64,000 nucleotides of DNA from Cupriavidus sp. (GTDB lineage Bacteria; Pseudomonadota; Gammaproteobacteria; Burkholderiales; Burkholderiaceae), in NCBI GenBank assembly GCA_031180665.1, contig JAPSLP010000001.1, positions 124,001-188,000 on the forward strand. Reading direction: 5' to 3'. This document shows positions 1 through 9,400 of this stretch, in pieces; position 1 is the stretch's first letter; each line of letters starts with the position of its first letter. A program made the translations under genes and the position numbers. The notes beneath the pieces were generated by a model. That model made no database searches and was not told the origin of the DNA. It saw only the letters and a list, made by a program, of their open reading frames with translations.

Positions 1-3000
1 AGATCTTCAATGCCACCTGGACCATCGACGGCGAGGAACAGGACAAGTCGCTGTTTGCGATGATCCGCAACACGCACCAGTTGAACCCGCAGGGCTCGAT
101 CGTCGCGTATTCGGATAATTCGGCCGTGATGGAAGGCGATGTCGCCGAACGCTGGTTCCCGCGCGGCGACGCGCACCAGTATGGCCGCCATCAGGCGCTG
201 ACCCATACGCTGATGAAGGTCGAGACGCATAACCACCCGACCGCGATCTCGCCGTTCCCCGGGGCTTCGACCGGCGCCGGCGGCGAAATCCGCGACGAGG
301 GCGCGACCGGCCGCGGCGCCAAGCCGAAGGCCGGCCTGACCGGCTTCACGGTGTCCAACCTGATGCTGCCCGACGCGGTCGAGCCGTGGGAAAACGCGCG
401 CGATGCCGCCCAGCCGCTGGCCTTCCGCAATCCCGACGAACGGCCCGCGGTGACCGGCAAGCCCGAGCGCATCGCCTCGCCGCTGCAGATCATGATCGAA
501 GGCCCGCTCGGTGGCGCGGCTTTCAACAACGAATTCGGCCGCGCCAACCTGGGCGGCTATTTCCGCGTCTACGAGCAGAACGTCGGCGGCACCTTGCGCG
601 GCTATCACAAGCCGATCATGATCGCCGGCGGCATCGGCAATATCGATGCCTCGCATACGCACAAGGAGCCGCTGCCGGCCGGTTCGCTGCTGATCCAGCT
701 GGGCGGACCGGGCATGCGCATCGGCATGGGCGGTGGCGCGGCCAGCTCGATGGCGACCGGGGCCAATACGGCGGACCTCGATTTCGATTCGGTCCAGCGC
801 GGCAACCCCGAAATGGAGCGGCGCGCGCAGGAAGTGATCAACGCCTGCTGGCAGCTCGGCGACGAGAACCCGATCCTGTCGATCCACGACGTCGGCGCGG
901 GCGGCCTGTCCAATGCCTTCCCCGAGGTGGTCGATGGCGCTGGCCGGGGCGCGCGCTTCGAGCTGCGCCAGATCCATCTGGAAGAGTCGGGCCTGTCGCC
1001 GGCGGAGATCTGGTGCAACGAATCGCAGGAGCGCTATGTGCTGGCGATCGCGCCGGACAGCTTCCCGCGCTTTGCCGCGATGTGCGAGCGCGAGCGCTCG
1101 CCGTTCGCGGTGGTGGGCGTGGCGACCGAGGAAAAGCAGCTGCAACTGGTCGATGCCAGCGTCGATCATGCGCTCAAGGAGCACTACGCGGTCGACATGC
1201 CGATGGACGTGCTGCTCGGCAAGCCGCCCCGCATGCATCGCGACGTCAGGCGCGTCGAGCAGTCGCTGCCGGCGGTCGATGTCACCGGCATCGCGCTGGA
1301 GCAGGCGGTGCGCGACGTGCTGCGCCACCCGACCGTGGCCAGCAAGTCCTTCCTGATCACGATCGGCGACCGCAGTGTCGGCGGCATGAACGCGCGCGAC
1401 CAGATGGTCGGCCCGTGGCAGGTGCCGGTGGCCGATGTCGCGGTCACCACGCTCGACTACCAGGGCAAGGCCGGCGAGGCGATGACGATGGGCGAGCGCA
1501 CGCCGCTGGCCGTGATCGACGCCCCGGCGTCGGGCCGCATGGCGATCGGCGAGGCGCTGACCAATCTGGCCGCGGCGCCGGTCAAGGACCTCGGCAAGGT
1601 CAAGCTGTCGGCCAACTGGATGGCGGCCTGTGGCGTCGAGGGCGAGGACGCCAGGCTGTATGACACGGTGCACGCGGTCGGCATGGAGCTGTGCCCGGCG
1701 CTGGGCATCAGCATTCCGGTCGGCAAGGATTCGCTGTCGATGCGCACCAAGTGGGACGATGCGGGCGTGGCCAAGGAAGTGGTCGCGCCGGTGTCGCTGA
1801 TCATCTCGGCGTTCGCCGCGGTCGACGACGTCAACCGCACGCTGACGCCGCAGCTGCGCACCGACCTGGGCGATTCCGTGCTGATCGCGATCGACCTGGG
1901 CCGCGGCAAGAACCGCCTGGGCGGCAGCATCCTGGCGCAAGTCACCCAACAGGTCGGCGACAGCGTTCCCGATGTCGACGACGCGGCCGATCTGCGCAAC
2001 TTCTTCAACGCGATCCAGCGCCTGAACCGCGAAGGCAAGCTGCTGGCCTATCACGACCGTTCCGACGGCGGCCTGATGGCGACGCTGGCCGAGATGGCCT
2101 TCGCCGGCCATTGCGGCCTGTCGCTGAACGTCGACATGCTGACGCTCGATCCGACTCAGGAACAGGACTATGGCGATGCCAAGAACTGGGCCCAGCAGAT
2201 CGCCGAGCGCCGCAACGACCAGACGCTGCGCGCGCTGTTCTCGGAAGAGCTCGGTGCGGTGATCCAGGTCAGGCTCGAGGATCGCGACGCCGTGTTCGCC
2301 GCGCTGCGCGAGGCTGGTCTGTCGGCCTGCAGCCATGTGGTCGGCAAGCCCAATGGCAGCGACCAGATCGAGATCTATCGCGACGCCAAGAAGGTGTTCG
2401 GCGCCCCGCGTGCCGAGCTGCAGCGTGTCTGGAGCGAGGTCAGCTGGCGCATCGCCCGGCTGCGCGACAACCCCGCCTGCGCCGACAGCGAATACGAGCT
2501 GCTGCTCGACGCCGCCGATCCCGGCATCACGCCGAGCCTGACCTTCGATCCGGCCGAGGATATCGCCGCGCCGTTCATCGCCAGCGGCGCCCGGCCGCGC
2601 GTGGCGATCCTGCGCGAGCAGGGCGTCAACTCGCAGATCGAGATGGCCTACAGCATGGACCGCGCGGGCTTCGACACCTACGACGTCCATATGAGCGACC
2701 TGATCGCGGGCCGCGCGAAACTGGACGACTTCGTCGGCTTCGTCGCCTGCGGCGGCTTCAGCTACGGCGACGTGCTGGGCGCCGGCGAAGGCTGGGCCAA
2801 GACCATCCTGTTCAACGGCGCGATGGCCGAGCAGTTCGCGGCCTTCTTCAACCGCACCGACACCTTCGCGCTGGGCGTCTGCAACGGCTGCCAGATGATG
2901 AGCAATCTCGCGCCGATCATCCCCGGCGCCGGCGCCTGGCCGAAGTTCACCCGCAACCAGAGCGAGCAGTACGAGGCGCGCTTCGTCACGGTCGAAGTCC

Positions 3001-3365
3001 AGCAGTCGCCGTCGATCTTCTTCGCCGGCATGGAAGGCAGCCGCATCCCGATCGTCGTCGCGCACGGCGAGGGCTATGCCGACTTCTCGCAGCAGGGCGA
3101 CAAGAGCAAGGTGGACGTATCGCTGCGCTTCGTCGACAACCGCGGCGCGGTGACCCAGGCCTATCCGCTGAACCCGAACGGCTCGCCGGACGGCATCACC
3201 TCGGTGACCACGGTCGACGGCCGCTTCACCGTGCTGATGCCCCACCCGGAACGCGTGTTCCGCACCGCCACGATGAGCTGGGCCCCGGACGCCTGGAAGC
3301 AGATCCCCGACGGCGCCAGCCCGTGGATGCGCATGTTCCGCAATGCGCGGAAGTGGGTGGGGTAA
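1..3365 (+). CDS. purL: Phosphoribosylformylglycinamidine synthase, 3' part (5' end outside window)
   Basis: Makes FGAM from FGAR, glutamine and ATP in de novo purine synthesis; cytoplasmic. The frame is already open at base 3 ([13 protein letters not shown]...), upstream of the first in-window ATG at 60, so the gene enters from the left. About 1120 codons are visible against roughly 1300 for a full large-type PurL, so about 200 N-terminal residues are missing. Visible: the ATP/FGAR-binding segment [17 protein letters not shown] near base 219, and the C-terminal glutaminase domain with the nucleophile Cys in GVCNGCQMM (codon 2880-2882), HGEGYADF, and the His/Glu pair in PHPER (3240-3254). It ends with a likely terminator before the T6SS locus, so it is a separate transcription unit. 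Identity is certain. Confidence 0.97.
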   Translation, partial: IFNATWTIDGEEQDKSLFAMIRNTHQLNPQGSIVAYSDNSAVMEGDVAERWFPRGDAHQYGRHQALTHTLMKVETHNHPTAISPFPGASTGAGGEIRDEGATGRGAKPKAGLTGFTVSNLMLPDAVEPWENARDAAQPLAFRNPDERPAVTGKPERIASPLQIMIEGPLGGAAFNNEFGRANLGGYFRVYEQNVGGTLRGYHKPIMIAGGIGNIDASHTHKEPLPAGSLLIQLGGPGMRIGMGGGAASSMATGANTADLDFDSVQRGNPEMERRAQEVINACWQLGDENPILSIHDVGAGGLSNAFPEVVDGAGRGARFELRQIHLEESGLSPAEIWCNESQERYVLAIAPDSFPRFAAMCERERSPFAVVGVATEEKQLQLVDASVDHALKEHYAVDMPMDVLLGKPPRMHRDVRRVEQSLPAVDVTGIALEQAVRDVLRHPTVASKSFLITIGDRSVGGMNARDQMVGPWQVPVADVAVTTLDYQGKAGEAMTMGERTPLAVIDAPASGRMAIGEALTNLAAAPVKDLGKVKLSANWMAACGVEGEDARLYDTVHAVGMELCPALGISIPVGKDSLSMRTKWDDAGVAKEVVAPVSLIISAFAAVDDVNRTLTPQLRTDLGDSVLIAIDLGRGKNRLGGSILAQVTQQVGDSVPDVDDAADLRNFFNAIQRLNREGKLLAYHDRSDGGLMATLAEMAFAGHCGLSLNVDMLTLDPTQEQDYGDAKNWAQQIAERRNDQTLRALFSEELGAVIQVRLEDRDAVFAALREAGLSACSHVVGKPNGSDQIEIYRDAKKVFGAPRAELQRVWSEVSWRIARLRDNPACADSEYELLLDAADPGITPSLTFDPAEDIAAPFIASGARPRVAILREQGVNSQIEMAYSMDRAGFDTYDVHMSDLIAGRAKLDDFVGFVACGGFSYGDVLGAGEGWAKTILFNGAMAEQFAAFFNRTDTFALGVCNGCQMMSNLAPIIPGAGAWPKFTRNQSEQYEARFVTVEVQQSPSIFFAGMEGSRIPIVVAHGEGYADFSQQGDKSKVDVSLRFVDNRGAVTQAYPLNPNGSPDGITSVTTVDGRFTVLMPHPERVFRTATMSWAPDAWKQIPDGASPWMRMFRNARKWVG

Positions 3366-3393
3366 GGTTTCTCGGTTGAGGTGGTTTGAAGCA

Positions 3394-3420
3394 GAAGGCC
3401 GGCGTGATGCGGGCCTTTTT
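3394..3420 (+). terminator. Rho-independent terminator after purL
   Basis: An AAGGCC / GGCCTT inverted repeat (3395-3400 and 3412-3417) with an 11-base loop is followed by a T run (3416-3420). It lies about 30 bases after the purL stop and about 78 bases before tssA, which separates the housekeeping gene from the secretion locus. The stem is short, so strength is uncertain. Confidence 0.65.
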
Positions 3421-3497
3421 GCTTTGTCTGGCCCCATGTTTGGCCGCCGAAGCGGCAGGCGCTAAACTACCCGCCATTCCATTTCCTGCGGGCTGAC

Positions 3498-4595
3498 ATG
3501 GCGACTCTTTCCTTCGACCGTTTGCTGCAACCTGTTTCGGGCGACGACCCTTGCGGCGAGGATCTGTTGTTCTCGGCCGAATTCGACCGCATCCAGGAGG
3601 CGCGCCGTTTCGACGATCCTTCGCTGGATCAAGGCGAGTGGGTGACCGAGTTGAAGGAGGCGGACTGGCGCCAGGTGGTCGACCTGTCGACGCGGCTGCT
3701 GTCGGAGAGGACCAAGGACCTGCGCCTCGCGGTGTGGCTGACCGAGGCGCTGGCCAAGACCCGCGGATTTGCGGGCTTGCGCGACGGTTATACGGTGACC
3801 GCGCAGCTGTGCGAATCGTTCTGGAGCGGCCTGCATCCGCGTGCCGACGAGGAAGACCTCGAATATCGCACCGGCAGCGTGGCGTGGCTGGCCACGCGCT
3901 CGCGCCAGTTGATCCGCGAGATTGCGCTGGTCGACGAGGCCGCGGGCGGCTATGGCTATGTGGATTGGGAGGTCGCGACCGCGCTGACCGAGGCGATCCG
4001 CCGCGATCCCGACCACGCCGACGAGCTGTCCGAAGGGAAGGTCACGCAGGAAGCGTTCGAAACCGCGCGCAAGGCGACGCCGGCCGAATTCCATGTCGCG
4101 CTGCTGCAGGACGTGGTGTCGTGCCAGCAGGCGCTGGCAAGGCTCGGCGAGGTGCTCGACGCCAAGGCCGGCGAGCATGCGCCGAGCTTCCGGCAGGCGC
4201 GTGAAGTGCTGGAGGCGGTGCGGGCGCTAGTCGAGCGCTTTGTCGGCAAGCCCGCCGCGCCGGCCACTGTCGCCTCAGACGCGCAGCAGGCAGCTGTGCC
4301 GACCACCGTCGGCCGTGTCGAAGCGCCGGCAGCGGTCGGGCAGGGCGCCGCCGCGGCCGGCGGCCCCATCCGCACGCGTCAGCAGGCCTTGGCGCAGTTG
4401 CGCGAAGTCGCCGATTTCTTCCGCCGTACCGAACCCCACAGCCCGGTCGCCTACCTCGCGGCGCGCGCCGCCAAGTGGGGCGAGATGCCGCTGCACGCGT
4501 GGCTGCGCACCGTCGTGAAGGACGATGCGACGTTGTCGCAGATCGAGGAACTGCTCGGCGTGATGCCGGACCCGGACAGCGATTCGAACAGTTGA
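3498..4595 (+). CDS. tssA: T6SS baseplate/sheath-assembly protein TssA (ImpA family)
   Basis: TssA caps and primes assembly of the baseplate and of the sheath/tube in the cytoplasm. The 365-residue protein has an N-terminal ImpA_N domain (about residues 10-135, including AVWLTEALAKTRGFAGLRDGY and FWSGLHP), an Ala/Glu-rich middle, and a conserved C-terminal helical region (about 290-365; FRRTEPHSPVAYLAARAAKWG then ELLG). This matches the short TssA class in length and ending. It stands alone on the plus strand between the purL terminator and a convergent operon, so it probably has its own promoter between 3421 and 3497; no clear promoter boxes are visible. The ATG at 3498 is the first in frame and starts the conserved domain. 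Confidence 0.93.
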   Translation: MATLSFDRLLQPVSGDDPCGEDLLFSAEFDRIQEARRFDDPSLDQGEWVTELKEADWRQVVDLSTRLLSERTKDLRLAVWLTEALAKTRGFAGLRDGYTVTAQLCESFWSGLHPRADEEDLEYRTGSVAWLATRSRQLIREIALVDEAAGGYGYVDWEVATALTEAIRRDPDHADELSEGKVTQEAFETARKATPAEFHVALLQDVVSCQQALARLGEVLDAKAGEHAPSFRQAREVLEAVRALVERFVGKPAAPATVASDAQQAAVPTTVGRVEAPAAVGQGAAAAGGPIRTRQQALAQLREVADFFRRTEPHSPVAYLAARAAKWGEMPLHAWLRTVVKDDATLSQIEELLGVMPDPDSDSNS

Positions 4596-4621
4596 GTTAG
4601 CCCGTTACGCAGCCAAACAAT

Positions 4622-4651
4622 CTGTCGTCCCCGCGAAGGCGAGGACGACAG
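4622..4651. terminator. Perfect 9-bp inverted repeat between convergent genes, likely bidirectional terminator
   Basis: CTGTCGTCC (4622-4630) is the exact reverse complement of GGACGACAG (4643-4651), with a 12-base spacer that can pair further (CCGCGAAGGCGA). It sits in the 75-bp gap between the converging tssA and OmpA-like genes. There is no T run on either side, so it may act as a stable 3' end or be a member of a dispersed palindromic repeat family rather than a classic terminator. Confidence 0.55.
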
Positions 4652-4670
4652 CGAACCGACGTTCAGTCTC

Positions 4671-5477
4671 TTACTGGCTCGCCCTGAACTCGATGCGCCG
4701 ATTGCGCGCCCGGTTCTCTTCCTTGTCGTTCGGCGCGATCGGCTGATCCGGGCCGACGCCCACGGCCGACAGCACCGATGGCTCGATCCCCTTGCCGGCC
4801 AGATAGCTTTTGACCGTCTCCGCGCGCGACTGCGACAGCGCCAGATTCAGCGCGCGGCTGCCCGAATTGTCGGTGTGCCCGACGATCTCGATCTTGCGTC
4901 CCGACAGCTTCGGCAGCACCGCCGCCATCTCGTCGAGAATCACGCGGCCCTTCGGCGTCAGCGTGGCGCTGCCGGTCTCGAATTCGATGATCCGGTTCGC
5001 CAGCGTACGGTCCAGCAGATCCTGGCCCGAGGCCGGCACGCGCAGGCCGTTCTTGACCGTATAGTTCTGGCCCAGCCCGCTCGACATCGTGGTGGCGATC
5101 TGCTGCCGCTGCCCCTCGTCGGGGACATCGCCATACAGCGCGATCTGCGTGCCGTCGATGCTCAGCTGACCTCGCTTGACCTGCTTGATCTGCGGCGACA
5201 GCACCTTCTGCACGTTGGCGGTCCAGTTCGGCGGCGACACCACGCCGCCGACCTCGATCTGATCGACCACGTTGGCCGCGCCATACAGCTCGCGCAGCCG
5301 TGCCAGCACCTCGGCCTTGGTGGTCTCGTCCGGCACCGCGCCGCCGGCCACCACGCGGCCTGCCGCTGCATCCGCACCGGCAGGCGTCTGGGCGGAGGCG
5401 GGCGCCGCCAGCAGCCAGGTCAGGGCCGTCGCCAGCGCAGCAGCGCGGCAGGCCGGGAAAACCGAACGCATGATCAT
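4671..5477 (-). CDS. Periplasmic OmpA-family peptidoglycan-binding protein of the T6SS
   Basis: Predicted to be exported and to anchor the secretion apparatus to peptidoglycan. The 268-residue protein begins with a signal peptide (MIMRSVFPACRAAALATAL... ending APASAQ, about 29 residues). A BON-like segment follows (about 60-150), then a C-terminal OmpA domain (about 160-266) with the peptidoglycan-contact signatures GHTDNSGS and NLALSQSRAETVKSYL. The start at 5477 gives an ATGA overlap with the tagF stop, so it is translationally coupled; an ATG two codons later is possible. It is the last gene of the tssM-tagF operon. It resembles the TagL role but lacks the TssL-like membrane part of true TagL proteins, so no symbol is given. 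Confidence 0.88.
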   Translation of the reverse strand: MIMRSVFPACRAAALATALTWLLAAPASAQTPAGADAAAGRVVAGGAVPDETTKAEVLARLRELYGAANVVDQIEVGGVVSPPNWTANVQKVLSPQIKQVKRGQLSIDGTQIALYGDVPDEGQRQQIATTMSSGLGQNYTVKNGLRVPASGQDLLDRTLANRIIEFETGSATLTPKGRVILDEMAAVLPKLSGRKIEIVGHTDNSGSRALNLALSQSRAETVKSYLAGKGIEPSVLSAVGVGPDQPIAPNDKEENRARNRRIEFRASQ

Positions 5478-6496
5478 TCTCCGATGAAGACTTCGCGGAA
5501 GGTGTCGAGGGCCGCGCGCAGCGACAGCTGCGGCTGTTCGAGATAGCTGGCCAGCTTGGCCACGCCATAGCGCGAGCCGGCATGCTGTTCCACCCACTGC
5601 GGGTCGTCGATGTCGATATTGACTTCGCCGTACGCCAGCGGCGACATGATGCCGTGCAGCGTGCGCGACGAGGCGCCGTTGAAGCCGATCACCAGCCGCT
5701 CGCTGCGGCCGGCCTGTCCGGCACCGGCGTTGCCTGCGTTGCCGACGCGGCCGAGGAACAGCGACAGCTCGAAGTCTCCGCGCTTCAGGAAGCCCGACAC
5801 CAGGTCGAGCCAGAAACTCGCCACCAGGCTGCGATAGACCGGGTCGGACGGCAACGGCAGCGTCAGGCCTTTGTCGAGCCGCGAAGTGCCGGCGCTCATC
5901 ACCGGTTCGAGCAGGATGCCGAGGGCGACCAGCGTGCGGCGCAGGCACAGCGCCTGCCCGTCGGCGCGCAGCATCTGCTCCAGGCCGGCCACGGTCTGGA
6001 ATTCGATGAAGTCCTTGAAACTGGCGTCGTAGGCTTGCGCGCCCGCGCCGATCTCGACCGCGAACTGGGTCTGCGCCAGATTGCGCAGCCCCTCGGCCGG
6101 ATCGGTGTCGGAAACCAGCTCCTGCATCTGATGGCTGGCGCGCGTCCACAGGCGCGTCAGCGCCAGCGGGCTGCGCGCGATGAACGGCAGCGGCTGGTCG
6201 ATCTCCAGCGCGGCGGCGGCGAGGAAGGGGAAGCGGCGCGACGACTGGTCGTTGCTGGCCATCACCGTGCCCGCGATCGCCAGCCGGCTCTGCGAGCCGA
6301 GGATGGCGAACTGGACCGGCTGCCACGCGTCGTAGACGGTCTTCCAGCCCGGGTCTTCGGCCAGCATCTCCATCGCCTGCGACAGCCAGCGATCGAGCGT
6401 ATCGAGCAGCTGGGTCTGGTTCGGGCTCTTGACGAAATCCCCGCGCGACGGAAGCTTGCCGAAGTACGCGAGCTGCAATTGCGCTGCCTGGCTCAT
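5474..6496 (-). CDS. tagF: T6SS-associated regulator TagF (ImpM family)
   Basis: TagF proteins are known as post-translational repressors of T6SS assembly in other species. The 340-residue protein carries the family hallmark YFGKLPSRGDFV at residues 11-22, then the conserved PFLAAAALE strand. The C-terminal half (about 160-340) goes beyond the minimal TagF domain and is not recognised; it is not an obvious PppA phosphatase. The start at 6496 overlaps the tssM stop in an ATGA, and its own stop overlaps the next gene in the same way, so tssM, tagF and the OmpA-like gene are one coupled unit. No PpkA kinase, PppA phosphatase or Fha protein is visible in this window, so any partner would be elsewhere. 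Confidence 0.92.
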   Translation of the reverse strand: MSQAAQLQLAYFGKLPSRGDFVKSPNQTQLLDTLDRWLSQAMEMLAEDPGWKTVYDAWQPVQFAILGSQSRLAIAGTVMASNDQSSRRFPFLAAAALEIDQPLPFIARSPLALTRLWTRASHQMQELVSDTDPAEGLRNLAQTQFAVEIGAGAQAYDASFKDFIEFQTVAGLEQMLRADGQALCLRRTLVALGILLEPVMSAGTSRLDKGLTLPLPSDPVYRSLVASFWLDLVSGFLKRGDFELSLFLGRVGNAGNAGAGQAGRSERLVIGFNGASSRTLHGIMSPLAYGEVNIDIDDPQWVEQHAGSRYGVAKLASYLEQPQLSLRAALDTFREVFIGE

Positions 6497-9400
6497 TGCG
6501 CACCTCCTGCACGGGCCGGGGCGCCGGACTGCGCGATGGGGGCCGAGGCGGGGGCGGGCTGTGCCGCCTCCGTTGCGGTGACCGGCGCCGAGGCGTCGGC
6601 GATCGCCGGCGGCAGCTTCAGCCCGCGCAGGCCCTGTCCCTGCGGCGAGTCGGCGGCCGCCGTGGTGGTCTGCGGACTGCTGACGATGCGCAGCGCCACC
6701 GCGACGGTGGTGCCGCCCTGCGTCCACGACAGTTCGAACGCGCCATCCGGACGACGCTTGCGCGAGGCGGTCGCGATCAAGCGTTCCAGGCCGAAGCGGC
6801 CCGGTTCGCTCAGCACCTCGACGGTGCGGCCATCGAAGGTCGTCGCCGTGATGCGCGCGCCCGGCGTGCCCTGCGGATTGGGCCAGACGAAATTGGTCCA
6901 CTGCGGCGGCGTATTGCGATAGCGCAGTTGCTGGCCGTCGATCTCGATGGTGTACTCCGTGGTCCCGGCCGCCGGCGACGGCAGGATCTGGAACACGGTC
7001 TGCGGGGCGGCAGCGGCGGCACCGCCGACACCGGCCGCCGCGCCGCCGGTCAGCGGCGCGATCCAGCGGGTGAAGTTGGTGGTGAACTCCGGCGCGAAGG
7101 TCACGCCCAGATCGCCCCAGGTGCGCGCGGCGATCATGTCGCCACGGCGCACCGACAGCGGCCCGACAATCGTGCCGGCGAACTTGGCGATGGCGCCGTC
7201 CGGACCGAACACCTGGCCGATCTCGGCCGCGCTGGCCTCGATCTTGGCATCCGAGGCAAACGGGTACTTGGTCGCGAGCGTCTGCATGAAGGGCTGGTAG
7301 ACCTGCGCGTTCCACACCTTGTTGATCTCCACGCTGGCAGGGCGGATCGTCACCGCATACGACTGCAGCAGCGGACGCACCAGCAGCGGACGCAGCGTCT
7401 GGCGCTGGCTGTCGGTCATGCCGGTCAGCATCTGCTCGTCGACGTACTTGAGCGCGTCGGCCAGCTCCGAGCCGTTGCCGTCGAGCGTCTGCTGCATCAG
7501 CTGGCGCGCGCCGGGGCCGGGGTCGCCCTGGTTCTTGATGGTGTTGAAGCGCGTGCGGACCTTCGACAGCGTCTCCATATAGCCGCGCAGCAGCGAGTTG
7601 TTGTCGCGCATCACGGCGATCTTGGCCAGCCCCGAGAACTCCTTGCCGACCGGCCCCATCGGGATGTTGCCGGCGTCGGACGCGGAGGCGAGGCTCGCGC
7701 TGTCGACATTGACGCTGACGCCGGACGGCGTGCCGCGCGAGACCCAGCGCTTGAGCCATTCGATCACGCCCGTCTTGGCCTGCTTCAGGCCCGCGTTGAC
7801 GATCGAGGGGTTGTCCCAAGAGGTCTGCTCGTAGGCCGCGTCGAACAGCTTGCGGATCGGCGAATTGACCGGATCGCCGAGCAGGTTCATCGCGGTCACG
7901 GCCTGGTCGAAGCTCTTGAACTCCTGCACGGCCACGCCCTGCATGAAGCGCTGCCACTCCTTGGCATATTCGTTCTTGTACATCGCCACCAGCGTCTTCT
8001 GGATCTGCTCGGGGCTGCCCTCGAGCGTCAGGTCGTCGCGGGCGGCCACGTTGAGCACCCAGTCCTTGCTCTGCAGCTCCTTGCTGGCCGCCTCGCGGAT
8101 GGCCGGCTGCACGTATTGCAGCCAGGCCTCCCGGGTGAAGGTGCCGGGCACGGCGTAGCTGCCGGCGACCACCGTCGCGCCGGCGTCGCCGACGATGCGG
8201 GCCACCGTCATCGGCGCGAAGCGCGTGGCCGCGCGCGCCTTGATCTCGGCGTAGGCGCGCTCGCGCGCCGGCATGCCGCGCACCACGCGGCGCAGGTTCT
8301 CGCGGGTCTGGTCGATCAGCGACAGATTGCTCTCCAACAGCGGCCAGTTGTCGTCGTTGACGCGGGCCAGGTAGAACGAGATGTTGCGCTCGGCCGCGCG
8401 GATCAGTTGCTCGCGCGGCATGTTGCCGCGGTTCTCCTCGAGCCAGCCGCGCCAGAAGCGCGTGACCTGGTCGGTCAGGTGCGCCACCTCGACATGGCGC
8501 TTGTCCGCCAGCATCAGGTAGGTCTTCAGCGCGTTGTAGGCGTCCTCGACGTTGGTCGGCGACGCATCGGCATAGCGCCTGGCGTTCGGCGATTCGGTAT
8601 TGAGTGCCGCGGTCATGTCGGCCGCGGAGGGCGCCGCCGCATTGACCGCGGGCGGCGTGGCCGTAGCCGGTGCGGCGGCTGCCGCGCTGGCGCCCGCGGT
8701 GGGGCGGCCCGGCGCCGCGCCCCCCCCCACCGCGCCATTGGCCGCGGGCGCGCGCACGTTCTGCGCGAGCTGGTCCGGATGCGCGTTGACTTCGGCCAGG
8801 AAGCGCTCGATCGACGTGCCGACCGGCTTGAGCATGACCTGTCGCAGGCCGTTGTAGTACTCGTCGAGCAGCTTGTGCTGCAGCGTATCGCCCTGATAGA
8901 GGCCCAGCGACAGCGCGATCGGGTGATCGGCGCGGAAGCGCTCCAGCTGCTCGATGCGGTCCTGCAGGATATCGAGCGCCTCCAGCCGCGACTGCAGGTC
9001 GATGCGGTTCTGCTGCAGCTTGACGATCTTGTCCAGGTCGGCCTGCACATTGGCGGTCAACTGCCGGTTGCCGATAAAGGACCAGGTCCAGCCGCCCAGC
9101 AGCAGGCCCAGCGCCAGCACCAGGCCGAAGAAGGTGACGAAGCGCATCCGCGTCTTGGCCGGACTCGAGAACTGGCGCACGGTCTTGCGGTCGGCGAATA
9201 CCACCTTGGAGAACAGGTCGCGCAGGAAGAAACCGTTCTTCGAGAACACCTCGCGGCTATGCGCGGCGCTGTCGAGCTTCAGACCGAAGCGGCGCGCGAT
9301 CCGTTCGGCGGACGCGCTGGTGGTGCTGGCCTCCTGCACCGCGCTGGTGAAATAGAAGCCGCGGAACACCGGCTTGTACTGGAACGGGTTTTCGTCGAAC

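Noticed and set aside
4671-6512. 613-codon minus-strand frame joining the OmpA-like gene to antisense-frame sequence of tagF
   Set aside because: Only its last 268 codons are protein-like; the upstream part lies in the wrong frame of tagF, and the ATGA start at 5477 explains the gene.
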